From: Limosilactobacillus coleohominis 101-4-CHN
Lineage (GTDB): Bacteria > Bacillota > Bacilli > Lactobacillales > Lactobacillaceae
DNA: 64,000 nt
NCBI RefSeq assembly: GCF_000161935.1
Contig: NZ_GG698803.1
Location: 206,888 to 270,887, forward strand
Direction: 5' to 3'
Shown: positions 1 to 10,281 of the stretch, piece after piece
Layout: each line of letters begins with the position of its first letter
Numbering within the stretch: position 1 is the first letter of the stretch
Program-made: the position numbers and the translations under genes
The notes under the pieces: model-generated
Database searches by the model: none
What the model was told of the DNA's origin: nothing
Seen by the model: the letters and a program-made list of their open reading frames with translations, nothing else

Positions 1-3000
1 AACCTAAGTATACAGTTGATGAAGCACGTGAACATGACGCTAATTATTCAGCACCACTCCACGTCACATTACGCTTAACAAGCCACGAAACTGGTGAAAT
101 CAAGTCACAAGATGTGTTCTTTGGCGATTTTCCACTAATGACTGATCAAGGGACCTTCATTATTAATGGTGCAGAACGGGTAATTGTTTCTCAATTAGTT
201 CGTTCACCAGGGGTCTATTATAATGAAGAAACCGACAAGAATGGTTGGCCAAGTTATGGTGCTAACTTCATTCCTAACCGTGGTGCATGGTTGGAATACG
301 AAACGGATGCTAAGGGAATTTCATATGTGCGGATTGACCGGACACGGAAATTGCCATTAACGGAGTTAGTCCGTGCGCTTGGCTTTGGTTCAGATGATGA
401 AATCATCGAAATGCTTGGTGGTAATTCTGACTCACTGAGCGCAACTCTGGATAAGGATGTTCATAAGGATGCTGAAGACTCCCGTGTTGAAGAAGCATTG
501 AAAGATATTTATGAACGGTTACGTCCAGGCGAACCAAAGACTGCGGATTCTGCACGGAGTCTTTTGACTGCGCGTTTCTTTGATCCAAAGCGCTATGATA
601 TGGCACCAGTTGGCCGTTACAAGACAAATAAGAAACTTAAGATGAAGTATCGTTTGTTGGGACAAACCTTGGCTGAAACCTTGGCTGACCCAGAAACTGG
701 TGAAATTTTAGCTAATAAGGGCGATGTAGTTACTAAGGAAGTCCTTAAAAAGTTAGAACCGGCTCTTGAAAGCGATGACTTTAAGATGGTGACGTACACA
801 CCTTCCGATGAAGCTGTAGTAACTGCACCAGTTAAGCTCCAAAAGATTCTGGTTTATTCTAAGAAAGACCCAGAACGAGTTGTGCCAATCGTTTCCAACG
901 GTCACATTCCATTGGAACTGAAGCACATTCAACCGGCTGATATTATTGCTTCAGTCAACTACTTCTTTAATCTTCAAGAAGGAATCGGTTCAACTGATGA
1001 TATTGACCACTTGGGTAACCGGCGGATTCGTTCTGTTGGTGAATTGTTGCAAAACCAATTCCGCATTGGTTTAGCACGGATGGAACGGGTTGTTCGCGAA
1101 CGGATGTCAATCCAAGATATCAATACGGTTACTCCACAACAATTAATTAACATTCGTCCAGTTGTGGCTTCCATCAAGGAATTCTTTGGTTCATCTCAAC
1201 TTTCACAATTCATGGACCAAACTAACCCACTGGGAGAATTAACTCACAAGCGGCGTCTTTCTGCCCTTGGACCTGGTGGTTTAACTCGTGATCGGGCTGG
1301 ATATGAAGTCCGGGACGTGCACTATACGCACTATGGCCGGATGTGTCCAATTGAAACTCCTGAAGGTCCAAACATTGGATTGATCAACAGTCTGTCATCC
1401 TATGCACGGGTAAATAAGTATGGCTTTATTGAAACGCCTTACCGGCGGGTTTCTTGGGAAACTCATAAAGTTACGGACAAGATTGACTACTTAACAGCGG
1501 ATGAAGAAGATAACTACATCATTGCGCAAGCCAACACTAAGCTAAACGATGATGGATCATTTGCCGAAGATGAAATTATGTGTCGTGATAAAGATGACTA
1601 TATTTCAACTACCGCTGAAAACGTTGATTACATGGACATTTCTCCTAAACAAGTAGTTTCTGTTGCTTCTGCATGTATTCCATTCTTGGAAAACGATGAC
1701 TCTAACCGTGCGCTGATGGGGGCTAATATGCAGCGTCAAGCTGTTCCACTTATTAATCCTCATGCTCCTTTGATTGGGACGGGGATTGAATATAAGGCTG
1801 CCCATGACTCTGGGGTTGCTTTAATTGCTAAGTATTCCGGAACTGTTGAATATGTCGATGCACGTGAAATTCGTGTTCGTCGTGATGATGACACTCTTGA
1901 TACTTACAAACTAATGAAATTCCGTCGTTCAAATGGTGGTAAGAACTATAACCAACGTCCAATCGTTAAAGTTGGTGAACATGTTGATGCTGATGATATT
2001 TTGGCTGACGGTCCATCAATGGAACAAGGTGAATTGGCATTAGGGCAAAACCCACTGATTGCATTCATGACTTGGCAAGGTTACAATTTCGAAGATGCCA
2101 TCGCAATTTCTGAACGATTAGTGAAGGATGATGTTTATACATCAATTCATATTGAATCTTACGAATCAGAAGCTCGTGAAACTAAGTTAGGACCCGAAGA
2201 AATGACTCGTGAAATTCCAAATGTTGGTGCTGATGCATTAAAGAATTTGGATGAAAATGGTGTTGTTCGGGTTGGTGCCGAAGTACATGATGGTGATATC
2301 TTAGTTGGTAAGGTTACACCAAAAGGGGTTACTGAATTATCAGCAGAAGAACGTTTACTGCATGCGATCTTTGGTGAAAAGTCCCGTGAAGTTCGTGATA
2401 CATCACTCCGGGTTCCTCATGGTGGTGGCGGAATTATCCAAGACGTTAAAGTCTTCACTCGTGAAAACGGGGATGAACTGTCACCTGGTGTAAACAAGAT
2501 GGTTCGGGTTTACATTGCCCAAAAGCGTAAGATTCAGGTTGGGGACAAAATGTCTGGTCGGCATGGTAACAAAGGGACGGTTTCAATCGTTGTTCCTGAA
2601 GAAGATATGCCATACATGCCAGATGGAACGCCAATCGATATCATGTTAAGTCCAATGGGTGTGCCATCACGGATGAACATTGGTCAGGTTATCGAATTAC
2701 ACTTGGGAATGGCGGCCCGTGAATTAGGGATTCACATTGCTACTCCAGTTTTTGATGGGGCCACTGATCAAGATGTTTGGGATGCCGTTAAGGAAGCTGG
2801 TTTGCCATCAGATGGAAAGACGATTCTTTATGATGGGCGGACTGGTGAACCATTTGAACAACGTGTTGCCGTTGGTGTTATGCACTATCTGAAATTAGCT
2901 CACATGGTTGATGATAAGATTCACGCACGTTCAATTGGACCTTACTCATTAGTTACCCAACAACCACTTGGTGGTAAAGCCCAATTTGGGGGCCAGCGGT

Positions 3001-3365
3001 TCGGTGAAATGGAAGTTTGGGCCCTTGAAGCATATGGTGCAGCTTACACCTTGCAAGAAATCTTGACTTACAAGTCAGATGACGTTGTTGGTCGGGTTAA
3101 TACCTATGATGCCATCATTAATGGTGACCAAATTCCAAAGCCAGGTGTTCCAGAATCATTCCGGGTATTGGTTAAGGAACTGCAATCACTTGGCTTGGAC
3201 ATGAAGGTACTCGACAATAACCATGAAGAAGTACAACTTAAAAACATGGACGAAGATGTGATTGATGTACGTAAGTCAGCGCAACACGCCCAACAAAAAC
3301 AACAAGAAACGGCAAATGCTGATCAATCAACGTCAGCTGAACCAAATGAAGCTAAGCAAGACTAA
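1..3365 (+). CDS. rpoB: RNA polymerase beta subunit (5' truncated by the window)
   Basis: Catalytic beta subunit of RNA polymerase. The reading frame is open from base 3, so the gene begins outside the window; about 80 residues are missing compared with the usual ~1,200. Visible hallmarks are the N-terminal [20 protein letters not shown] block (from about base 122), the rifampicin-pocket segment around bases 1190-1275 ([20 protein letters not shown] then LSALGPGG), and the catalytic [10 protein letters not shown] motif near base 2550. The Gln, Asp, His, Arg and Ser residues usually changed in rifampicin resistance are wild type, so a sensitive target is predicted. The tail is Gln/Glu rich. 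It is followed 17 bases later by rpoC behind an AAAAGGAGGA site, so the two are co-transcribed. Confidence 0.98.
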   Translation, partial: PKYTVDEAREHDANYSAPLHVTLRLTSHETGEIKSQDVFFGDFPLMTDQGTFIINGAERVIVSQLVRSPGVYYNEETDKNGWPSYGANFIPNRGAWLEYETDAKGISYVRIDRTRKLPLTELVRALGFGSDDEIIEMLGGNSDSLSATLDKDVHKDAEDSRVEEALKDIYERLRPGEPKTADSARSLLTARFFDPKRYDMAPVGRYKTNKKLKMKYRLLGQTLAETLADPETGEILANKGDVVTKEVLKKLEPALESDDFKMVTYTPSDEAVVTAPVKLQKILVYSKKDPERVVPIVSNGHIPLELKHIQPADIIASVNYFFNLQEGIGSTDDIDHLGNRRIRSVGELLQNQFRIGLARMERVVRERMSIQDINTVTPQQLINIRPVVASIKEFFGSSQLSQFMDQTNPLGELTHKRRLSALGPGGLTRDRAGYEVRDVHYTHYGRMCPIETPEGPNIGLINSLSSYARVNKYGFIETPYRRVSWETHKVTDKIDYLTADEEDNYIIAQANTKLNDDGSFAEDEIMCRDKDDYISTTAENVDYMDISPKQVVSVASACIPFLENDDSNRALMGANMQRQAVPLINPHAPLIGTGIEYKAAHDSGVALIAKYSGTVEYVDAREIRVRRDDDTLDTYKLMKFRRSNGGKNYNQRPIVKVGEHVDADDILADGPSMEQGELALGQNPLIAFMTWQGYNFEDAIAISERLVKDDVYTSIHIESYESEARETKLGPEEMTREIPNVGADALKNLDENGVVRVGAEVHDGDILVGKVTPKGVTELSAEERLLHAIFGEKSREVRDTSLRVPHGGGGIIQDVKVFTRENGDELSPGVNKMVRVYIAQKRKIQVGDKMSGRHGNKGTVSIVVPEEDMPYMPDGTPIDIMLSPMGVPSRMNIGQVIELHLGMAARELGIHIATPVFDGATDQDVWDAVKEAGLPSDGKTILYDGRTGEPFEQRVAVGVMHYLKLAHMVDDKIHARSIGPYSLVTQQPLGGKAQFGGQRFGEMEVWALEAYGAAYTLQEILTYKSDDVVGRVNTYDAIINGDQIPKPGVPESFRVLVKELQSLGLDMKVLDNNHEEVQLKNMDEDVIDVRKSAQHAQQKQQETANADQSTSAEPNEAKQD

Positions 3366-3382
3366 AAAAGGAGGACAGCTCT

Positions 3383-6300
3383 TTGATTGACGTCAATAAT
3401 TTTGAAAGTATGCAGATCGGATTGGCTTCACCTAACAAGATTCGTAGTTGGTCATATGGTGAAGTAAAGAAGCCAGAAACGATTAACTACCGGACTTTGA
3501 AGCCTGAAAAAGAAGGTCTGTTTGACGAACGAATCTTTGGTCCAACTAAAGATTATGAATGTGCTTGTGGTAAATACAAGCGAGTTCGTTTTAAAGGATT
3601 AGTATGTGACCGTTGTGGAGTTGAAGTTACAAGTTCTAAGGTTCGTCGTGAACGGATGGGACACATTGAGTTAGCTGCTCCGGTATCACATATTTGGTAT
3701 TTCAAGGGGATTCCATCACGGATGGGTCTCGTTTTGGACATGAGTCCACGGGCTTTGGAAGAAGTAATTTACTTTGCCTCCTATGTTGTTCTTGATCCAG
3801 GTGACACTCCATTAGAAAAGAAACAACTTTTGACGGAAGCAGAGTATCGTGATAAGAAGGCCGAATATGGTGACCGTTTCACTGCAGAAATGGGTGCAGA
3901 AGCGGTTCAGAAGCTCTTGAAAGATGTTGATCTTCAAAAAGAAGCTGACGAATTAAAGGCTGAATTGAAGGACGCAACAGGTCAAAAACGGACACGAGCA
4001 GTTCGGCATCTAGATATTTTGGAAGCATTTATCAAGTCTGGTAACAAGCCTGAATGGATGGTAATGGATGTGATTCCAGTTATGCCACCTGATTTACGAC
4101 CGATGGTTCAGCTAGAAGGGGGACGTTTTGCTACCTCTGATCTGAACGATTTATACCGGCGGGTTATTAACCGTAACAATCGTTTGAAGCGTTTATTAGA
4201 GTTAAATGCACCAGGCATCATTGTTCAAAATGAAAAGCGGATGCTCCAAGAAGCGGTCGATGCATTAATTGACAATGGTCGTCGCGGTCGTCCAGTTGCC
4301 GGGCCAGGTAATCGTCCACTGAAATCTCTTTCACACTTGCTAAAGGGTAAGCAAGGACGTTTCCGTCAAAACTTGCTTGGTAAGCGGGTTGACTACTCTG
4401 GACGTTCAGTTATCGATGTTGGTCCATCATTAAAGATGAATCAAATGGGATTACCAATTCCAATGGCGCTAGAACTATTTAAGCCATTTATCATGCACGA
4501 ATTAACTAAGCGTAACTTAGTTAATAACGTCAAGGCAGCCAAGCGCATGATTGATAAGCGTGATGATAAGGTATTTGATGTTCTGGAAGATGTTATTAAG
4601 GAACACCCAGTTCTTTTGAACCGGGCACCTACGCTGCACCGTTTGGGTATCCAAGCCTTTGAACCAATTTTGGTTTCTGGTAAGTCCATGCGGTTACACC
4701 CATTAGTATGTACAGCCTACAATGCGGACTTTGATGGTGACCAAATGGCCATCCACGTTCCGCTTTCTGATGAAGCACAAGCCGAAGCTCGTTTGTTAAT
4801 GTTGGCTGCTCACCATATTCTATCTCCTCGTGATGGGGAACCAATTGTGGCGCCTTCACAAGATATGGTTATCGGTAACTACTACATGACCACAGAAGAT
4901 AAGGGTCGTGAAGGTGAAGGAATGATCTTCAAGGATGCTGATGAAGCAGAAATGGCCTACCGAAATGGTTATGTTGCATTACAAACTCGTGTTGGGGTAC
5001 AAGTGGCTGCTTACCCTGAAAAGCCATTTACGGATGATCAACGCAACAAGATTATGGTAACAAGTGTTGGTAAGCTGCTTTTCAACAAGATCTTGCCAAA
5101 AGATTACACTTATATTAATGAACCAACTGATGATAACCTACAAAATGGGGTTCCTGATAAGTACTTTTTGGATAAGGGTGAAGACATTCATGATTACCTT
5201 GAAAATGCTCCACTTGTTCCACCATTTAAGAAGGGCTTCCTTTCAGATATCATTGCGGAAATCTACAAGATTTACAAAGTGACGGAAACATCTGAATTCC
5301 TAGATCGAATTAAGGACCTTGGTTATTATGAATCAACCATTTCCGGGTTAACGGTTGGGGTTGCCGATATTACCGACTTAAAGGAAAAGCCAGAAATTAT
5401 TGAAAAGGCTCATAAACAGGTTGCCTTAATTACGAAGCAATTCCGTCGTGGTTTAATCACTGATAACGAACGTTATGAACGGGTTATTGGTGTTTGGAAT
5501 GACGCTAAGGATGAAGTTCAAGAAAAACTGATTGAGCATATGGATATCCATAACCCAATTAACATGATGTCCGACTCCGGGGCGCGTGGTAACATTTCTA
5601 ACTTTACTCAGCTTGCCGGGATGCGTGGACTGATGGCTTCACCATCTGGTAAGATCATGGAATTGCCAATTCTTTCTAATTTCCGTGAAGGATTGTCTGT
5701 GCTGGAAATGTTTATTTCCTCCCACGGTGCTCGTAAAGGGATGACTGATACGGCTCTGAAGACTGCCAACTCTGGTTACTTGACCCGGCGGTTAGTTGAC
5801 GTTGCTCAAGACGTTATTGTACGGGAAGAAGATTGTGGAACTGATCGTGGATTGGACGTTTCTGCAATTACCAATGGTAATGAAATGATTGAACCATTGT
5901 ACGACCGAATTTTAGGTCTTTACACCATGAAGTCGGTCTTTGATCCTTCAACTGGTGAACGGATTGTGGGCAAGAATGTGCTAATTGATGAAGCAATGGC
6001 CCAGAAGATTGTCGATGCCGGAGTTAAGACGGTTACGATTCGTTCTGCCTTCACTTGTAACACTGAACACGGGGTTTGTGAACGGTGTTATGGTCGAAAT
6101 GCCGCAACTGGTGACAAGGTTGAAGCAGGGGAAGCAATTGGTACAGTTGCTGCCCAATCAATTGGTGAACCTGGTACTCAATTGACTCTTCGGAACTTCC
6201 ACACTGGTGGGGTTGCCGGAAATGAAGATATTACTCAAGGGCTTCCTCGTGTGCAAGAAATTGTTGAAGCGCGGAATCCAAAAGGTAAAGCAACGATTTC

Positions 6301-7048
6301 CGAAGTTACTGGTGAAGTAGAATCTATTGAAGAAAACCCAGCAGAACAAACTAAGGACATTACTGTTAAGGGTGAAAACGATACGCGGACTTACACTCTG
6401 CCAATCACAGCTCGTTTACGGGTTGCCGAAGGTGACTTTATTCATCGTGGGGCTGCTCTTAACGAAGGTTCAATTGATCCAAAGGAATTGATCCGAGTTC
6501 GGGATGTTCTTTCCACGGAAACATACTTGTTGGCCCAAGTTCAAGGTGTTTACCGGATGCAAGGGATTGATCTGTTAGATAAGCACGTCGAAATTATGAT
6601 TCGTCAAATGATGCGTAAGGTTCGGGTCATGGATCCTGGTGATACTGATGTGCTTCCAGGAGAATTAATGGATATTAGTCAATTCCGTGATGCTAACTAC
6701 AAGACGTTAATTTCAGGGGGCATTCCAGCAACTGCCCGTCCAGTAATTCTTGGGATCACCAAAGCTGCCCTTGAAACGAACAGTTTCTTATCTGCGGCTT
6801 CATTCCAAGAAACGACACGGGTTCTTACCGATGCTGCTATTCGTGGCAAGGAAGATCCACTTGTTGGGCTGAAGGAAAATGTTATTATTGGTAAGATTAT
6901 TCCAGCTGGTACTGGTATGAGTGCCTACCGGAACATCAAACCAAAGGAAGTTAGTGTTGGAGCAACTGCTGATAGCGCAGTGACTACAATGCCAAATGGC
7001 TCTATCCGTGAAATGGAAGAGCAAATGAAAGAAAATGACAATCAGTAA
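3383..7048 (+). CDS. rpoC: RNA polymerase beta' subunit
   Basis: Largest RNA polymerase subunit, 1,221 residues. It starts with TTG, chosen because AAAAGGAGG sits 8-18 bases upstream and the protein begins [17 protein letters not shown] as in relatives. The N-terminal zinc-binding cysteines are C60, C62, C75 and C78. The metal-chelating active-site loop NADFDGD is at residues 447-453. A second zinc cluster lies near residues 810-900 (DCGTDRG, then [15 protein letters not shown]). The bridge-helix/trigger-loop region follows ([21 protein letters not shown]). There is no sign of frameshift or insertion. A perfect hairpin terminator follows the stop codon. Confidence 0.98.
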   Translation: MIDVNNFESMQIGLASPNKIRSWSYGEVKKPETINYRTLKPEKEGLFDERIFGPTKDYECACGKYKRVRFKGLVCDRCGVEVTSSKVRRERMGHIELAAPVSHIWYFKGIPSRMGLVLDMSPRALEEVIYFASYVVLDPGDTPLEKKQLLTEAEYRDKKAEYGDRFTAEMGAEAVQKLLKDVDLQKEADELKAELKDATGQKRTRAVRHLDILEAFIKSGNKPEWMVMDVIPVMPPDLRPMVQLEGGRFATSDLNDLYRRVINRNNRLKRLLELNAPGIIVQNEKRMLQEAVDALIDNGRRGRPVAGPGNRPLKSLSHLLKGKQGRFRQNLLGKRVDYSGRSVIDVGPSLKMNQMGLPIPMALELFKPFIMHELTKRNLVNNVKAAKRMIDKRDDKVFDVLEDVIKEHPVLLNRAPTLHRLGIQAFEPILVSGKSMRLHPLVCTAYNADFDGDQMAIHVPLSDEAQAEARLLMLAAHHILSPRDGEPIVAPSQDMVIGNYYMTTEDKGREGEGMIFKDADEAEMAYRNGYVALQTRVGVQVAAYPEKPFTDDQRNKIMVTSVGKLLFNKILPKDYTYINEPTDDNLQNGVPDKYFLDKGEDIHDYLENAPLVPPFKKGFLSDIIAEIYKIYKVTETSEFLDRIKDLGYYESTISGLTVGVADITDLKEKPEIIEKAHKQVALITKQFRRGLITDNERYERVIGVWNDAKDEVQEKLIEHMDIHNPINMMSDSGARGNISNFTQLAGMRGLMASPSGKIMELPILSNFREGLSVLEMFISSHGARKGMTDTALKTANSGYLTRRLVDVAQDVIVREEDCGTDRGLDVSAITNGNEMIEPLYDRILGLYTMKSVFDPSTGERIVGKNVLIDEAMAQKIVDAGVKTVTIRSAFTCNTEHGVCERCYGRNAATGDKVEAGEAIGTVAAQSIGEPGTQLTLRNFHTGGVAGNEDITQGLPRVQEIVEARNPKGKATISEVTGEVESIEENPAEQTKDITVKGENDTRTYTLPITARLRVAEGDFIHRGAALNEGSIDPKELIRVRDVLSTETYLLAQVQGVYRMQGIDLLDKHVEIMIRQMMRKVRVMDPGDTDVLPGELMDISQFRDANYKTLISGGIPATARPVILGITKAALETNSFLSAASFQETTRVLTDAAIRGKEDPLVGLKENVIIGKIIPAGTGMSAYRNIKPKEVSVGATADSAVTTMPNGSIREMEEQMKENDNQ

Positions 7049-7063
7049 TTTTCTTTAAATATC

Positions 7064-7102
7064 AATAAGACGTGAGTCAAGATGGCTCACGTCTTATTTT
7101 TT
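7064..7102 (+). terminator. Rho-independent terminator of rpoBC
   Basis: Perfect 13-bp stem AATAAGACGTGAG / CTCACGTCTTATT (7064-7076 with 7086-7098), 9-nt loop, followed by a T run to 7102. It lies directly after rpoC and closes the rpoBC transcript. Confidence 0.93.
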
Positions 7103-7162
7103 GCTTGTGTTTTCCTTAATAAAGGTGCTAATGTTATAAAGTTAATAGTGGGAGGAGATCAA

Positions 7163-8332
7163 TTGGAAAAATATCAGATTGAAATTCCAAAATCAGCGGT
7201 GAAACAGCTAGAATTAGATGGAACAGAGTATTCAATGCGGCTAGAGCATAATTCGATTTTGGTCCGGCCGGCAAATGTTGTTGATTTAATTCCGCAGATT
7301 CATTTTTGGTGGTATGGGAGTTTAGCATTTTTGTCTGCCGCTTGTTTTTTATTTTATATGCTTAATCAGCATTATCATGTGGTGCCTTTGAGCGGTAATT
7401 ATTCAATTGCCACGGCATCTATTTTGCTAAGTGCAATTTGTGGCACATTAGTATTTGCAATCACATTCATTATGCAGAAAATTAGGGGTACCGGTCCTGC
7501 TCGTTCCTTTTCTTGGCGAAGTTTACCCCCGCTAATTGTTGCATGTGCAATGATTATTGTGTTCATTATGCTGGCCGTATATTGGCTCTTTGGTGAACTT
7601 TTTAAGGGCCTAATGCTTGATATATATACATCGACAGTGTTGGTGTTTATTGCTGTAGCAGTAGTTAATTATTTAATGATTAACTTAGCAATGACGATTT
7701 CGCCGGGAATCATTACTAATTTGATGACCATTATGATTGTTGGTGGTGTTGGCTTTTCAATGTTGACAAACTCAACCAAAAATTGGTGGCGCCATAATTT
7801 TAGCTGTTTGGGAACTAACCAGAATAATACTCACTTTTCGTTTAATATCACGTTAGTTTTCTCAGGGCTGTTATTGATGATTTTGATTGACTATCTTTTC
7901 GTTAATTTGAACCACAAATATCATGGATGGAAAGTTAATACATTGCGGGGCTTATTATATGCGCTTGGTGGGTGTATTGGATGCATCGGTTTGTTTCCTA
8001 ATAATCCACAGTTCCACGTATTTCATGATCGAATTGCGATGTGGCTTGTGTACTTATTATTAATTTTAATTGCTACCGTTCGTTGGATTTTACCAGAAGT
8101 AACCAAAGAATTCTTAAAAGTTTCTTATATGATTGGTGGGGTAATTGCCGTTGACTATATTGTCTTCGAAGCCTTTACTTATTTATCATTAACCGCTTTT
8201 GAATTGATTGCATTTATATTGGCGTTTGCCTGGGTTTTGTTATTACTTCAATACATTGAAAACTTGGTTAATAATAATGTCCAAATTTTTCCCGTTACCA
8301 TTAAAGTGGTCGATGCTCAATCTGAAAAATAG
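7163..8332 (+). CDS. DUF998-like integral membrane protein
   Basis: About 389 residues. A short N-terminal soluble part (MEKYQIEIPKSAVKQLELDG onward, AbrB/MazE-like in feel, about 50 residues) precedes roughly nine hydrophobic segments from residue 50 to near the end. The block GLFPNNPQFHVFHDRIAMW fits the G-x-FP ... H pattern of DUF998 membrane proteins, but this is recognition from memory. The TTG start at 7163 was chosen because GGAGGAG lies 7 bases upstream; the longer frame from 7082 would begin inside the rpoC terminator and adds a non-conserved stretch. Function unknown. It stands alone between two terminators. Confidence 0.75.
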   Translation: MEKYQIEIPKSAVKQLELDGTEYSMRLEHNSILVRPANVVDLIPQIHFWWYGSLAFLSAACFLFYMLNQHYHVVPLSGNYSIATASILLSAICGTLVFAITFIMQKIRGTGPARSFSWRSLPPLIVACAMIIVFIMLAVYWLFGELFKGLMLDIYTSTVLVFIAVAVVNYLMINLAMTISPGIITNLMTIMIVGGVGFSMLTNSTKNWWRHNFSCLGTNQNNTHFSFNITLVFSGLLLMILIDYLFVNLNHKYHGWKVNTLRGLLYALGGCIGCIGLFPNNPQFHVFHDRIAMWLVYLLLILIATVRWILPEVTKEFLKVSYMIGGVIAVDYIVFEAFTYLSLTAFELIAFILAFAWVLLLLQYIENLVNNNVQIFPVTIKVVDAQSEK

Positions 8333-8344
8333 TTTTGTTAATTT

Positions 8345-8374
8345 AACACGTCCTAAAGCAGGACGTGTTTTTTT
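8345..8374 (+). terminator. Rho-independent terminator after the DUF998-like gene
   Basis: Perfect 10-bp stem AACACGTCCT / AGGACGTGTT (8345-8354 with 8360-8369), loop of 5, then a T run to 8374. The hairpin overlaps the 3' end of the convergent prepilin peptidase gene, whose stop codon is at 8353-8355. Confidence 0.9.
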
Positions 8375-9024
8375 ATAATGAGGCTTAAAAATAGTCCTAG
8401 CCAAAGAAAGGGGAGAAGCGGAATCGGAGCATGGCGATAGAGTTTAGGATGAAGGATGGATAAGAGGCAAGCGAAAAGGACTGCCTGGGTAGAAATATAC
8501 GGTCCACAACTTAAGGTAGTCATGATAATAAAATCAATGTCGCCATTACCAATTTGGGAGTAAAAATATCCAGTCATCCAAAATAGAGCGTAAAGGAGGA
8601 CTGTCATATGACTTGGATTAATAACATTTAAGTAGTGAAGTAGCCAGATGTTAAGTATCAAGTAACCATTAAATTCGTGGGTAAACCAATCCTGAGTACA
8701 CGTAATAATCATGCATGAGTCAACAATTAAGAAGATGATTAAATCTTGTGTGGAAAAGATTGGAAACTCAGCCCAGGAAAATGCTCCAACCACCTCACAT
8801 ATAAACCAATAGCAATTAATCCGTTTCCCGCAGTAGTGACACTTGCCTAGTTGAAGTAGATAGCCGATAAGTGGGATCAAGTAATACCAGCTAATTTTGT
8901 TTCGACAGTGATCACAAACGGAATAGAGCCCTAAGGAATGATTTGGGTCGAAAATAGTACGCCAGGTCCAAGTCGCCAAAAATGATGACCAGCAGGCACC
9001 AAATAATAGTAAAATGATAATCAT
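8353..9024 (-). CDS. comC: Type IV prepilin peptidase, A24 family (ComC-like)
   Basis: Membrane aspartic protease that would cleave and N-methylate prepilin-like competence pseudopilins (ComGC type) at the inner membrane; 223 residues. Visible are a first transmembrane segment, the paired zinc-type motif CDHC ... CHYC (residues about 37-65) of the cytoplasmic N-terminal methylase part, the first catalytic aspartate region (TQDWFTHE), and the second in IGNGDIDF (GxGD). Several further membrane helices follow. RBS AGGTGA is a few bases before the ATG. It is the only competence gene here, convergent with the preceding gene. Its stop codon lies at the tip of that gene's terminator hairpin. Confidence 0.88.
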   Translation of the reverse strand: MIIILLLFGACWSSFLATWTWRTIFDPNHSLGLYSVCDHCRNKISWYYLIPLIGYLLQLGKCHYCGKRINCYWFICEVVGAFSWAEFPIFSTQDLIIFLIVDSCMIITCTQDWFTHEFNGYLILNIWLLHYLNVINPSHMTVLLYALFWMTGYFYSQIGNGDIDFIIMTTLSCGPYISTQAVLFACLLSILHPKLYRHAPIPLLPFLWLGLFLSLIIKKHVLL

Positions 9025-9091
9025 GATGTCACCTCATTTTTTAATTACGAAAAAGGACCACTAACTCATGAAAAATCCTCGCGAATATCAT

Positions 9092-9120
9092 TTGACAATG
9101 GCCGCACCGCATGTTAAATT
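9092..9120 (+). promoter_or_regulatory. Promoter of the str operon (rpsL-rpsG-fusA)
   Basis: TTGACA at 9092-9097, 17-bp spacer, TAAATT at 9115-9120. The start site would be near 9127, giving a leader of about 140 nt before rpsL. Confidence 0.75.
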
Positions 9121-9126
9121 AGTCAA

Positions 9127-9240
9127 GGTGCTTTTGTTAGCAGCGATTGTGTCTGTCGTTGGGCAGACGAACGTCCGCGATAGCACAAATTAAATAACCA
9201 TCCATTTTTTTATAACCAAAAAAGAACCACCTGGATGTGT
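9127..9240 (+). ncRNA. Structured 5' leader of rpsL (candidate cis-regulatory RNA)
   Basis: The stretch between the promoter and rpsL contains nested complementary arms: GTGCT 9128-9132 with AGCAC 9182-9186, GCG 9143-9145 with CGC 9176-9178, and GTCTG 9151-9155 with CAGAC 9164-9168. A second hairpin pairs CATCCA 9199-9204 with TGGATG 9232-9237, with T7 facing A6 inside it. I do not recognise it as a named family. It may be an autoregulatory r-protein leader, but this is inference. Confidence 0.4.
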
Positions 9241-9269
9241 GGACTTAAATCAAAGAAAGGGGATTAATT

Positions 9270-9683
9270 ATGCCTACAATTAATCAACTGGTTCGTAAGG
9301 GCCGGAAGAGCCACAAGGACAAGTCAAAATCACCTGCCTTGGGCTTTGTTTACAACAGTTTCAAGAAGGAAGAAGTTAAGACACCATCACCACAAAAGCG
9401 TGGGGTTGCAACTCGTGTTGGTACGATGACACCAAAGAAGCCTAACTCAGCTTTGCGGAAGTATGCCCGTGTTCGTCTTTCAAACTTGATTGAAGTAACG
9501 GCTTATATTCCTGGGATCGGTCACAACCTTCAAGAACACTCAGTTGTTTTAATTCGTGGTGGTCGTGTTAAGGACTTGCCAGGGGTTCGTTACCACATTA
9601 TTCGTGGGACACTTGATACTGCCGGTGTTGAAGGTCGTCGTCAAAGCCGTTCTAAGTACGGTGCTAAGAAGCCTAAGGACTAA
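9270..9683 (+). CDS. rpsL: 30S ribosomal protein S12
   Basis: Decoding-centre protein of the small subunit, 137 residues. It carries the Gram-positive insertion (residues about 30-43) before the conserved loop [14 protein letters not shown]. The lysines of PKKPNS (K56/K57) and the [10 protein letters not shown] loop are wild type, so no streptomycin-resistance change is visible. The ATG is preceded by AAAGGGG. First gene of the str operon; rpsG follows after 23 bases. Confidence 0.98.
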   Translation: MPTINQLVRKGRKSHKDKSKSPALGFVYNSFKKEEVKTPSPQKRGVATRVGTMTPKKPNSALRKYARVRLSNLIEVTAYIPGIGHNLQEHSVVLIRGGRVKDLPGVRYHIIRGTLDTAGVEGRRQSRSKYGAKKPKD

Positions 9684-9706
9684 TCTGCAAAGGGAGGAAA
9701 TAGGAA

Positions 9707-10177
9707 ATGCCTCGTAAAGGACATATTGCAAAACCAGAAGTATTACCAGATCCAATTTACAACTCAAAGCTGGTAACTAGTATGATTAACCACTTGATGT
9801 TAGATGGTAAGCGTGGTACTGCTTCTAAGATCTTATATCAAGCATTTAACGAAATTAAAGACCAAACTGGTAATGATCCAGTTGAAGTATTTGAACAAGC
9901 AATTGAAAATGTTCAACCAGCACTTGAAGTTAAGGCACGGCGGATTGGTGGTTCTAACTACCAAGTTCCAATTGAAGTTCGTCCAGATCGTCAACGGACA
10001 CTGGCTCTTCGTTGGTTAACTCAATTCGCACGTCTTCGTGGTGAACACACCATGGTTCAACGGTTAGCTGCTGAAATTATTGATGCTTCTAACAACACTG
10101 GTGCTTCCATCAAGAAGAAGGAAGATACACTGCGGATGGCCGAAGCAAACCGGGCATTTGCACATTACCGCTGGTAA
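9707..10177 (+). CDS. rpsG: 30S ribosomal protein S7
   Basis: Primary 16S rRNA 3'-domain binding protein that nucleates assembly of the small-subunit head; 156 residues, the standard length. Conserved blocks include [20 protein letters not shown] at the start and the [19 protein letters not shown] region. RBS GGGAGGAAA lies 7 bases before the ATG. It sits between rpsL and fusA; a hairpin with a T run follows it. Confidence 0.98.
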   Translation: MPRKGHIAKPEVLPDPIYNSKLVTSMINHLMLDGKRGTASKILYQAFNEIKDQTGNDPVEVFEQAIENVQPALEVKARRIGGSNYQVPIEVRPDRQRTLALRWLTQFARLRGEHTMVQRLAAEIIDASNNTGASIKKKEDTLRMAEANRAFAHYRW

Positions 10178-10212
10178 TAAATTGAAACTGGTCGTCGACC
10201 AAGTTTCGCTGA

Positions 10213-10249
10213 GGGCGACGCAATATACTTATAACGTCACCCTTTTTTT
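10213..10249 (+). terminator. Hairpin with T run between rpsG and fusA (attenuator candidate)
   Basis: GGGCGACG (10213-10220) can pair with CGTCACCC (10235-10242) with one mismatch, followed by seven T. It would partly terminate str-operon transcripts before fusA. Confidence 0.5.
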
Positions 10250-10281
10250 AAAGAAAGATTTGAAGGGAGATACACAAAAAG

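Noticed and set aside
1190-1275. Possible rifampicin-resistance change in rpoB
   Set aside because: The Gln, Asp, His, Arg and Ser residues of the cluster are all wild type.
7082-7162. Upstream extension of the DUF998-like gene to ATG 7082
   Set aside because: This start lies inside the rpoC terminator hairpin and has no RBS; TTG 7163 has GGAGGAG at the right distance.
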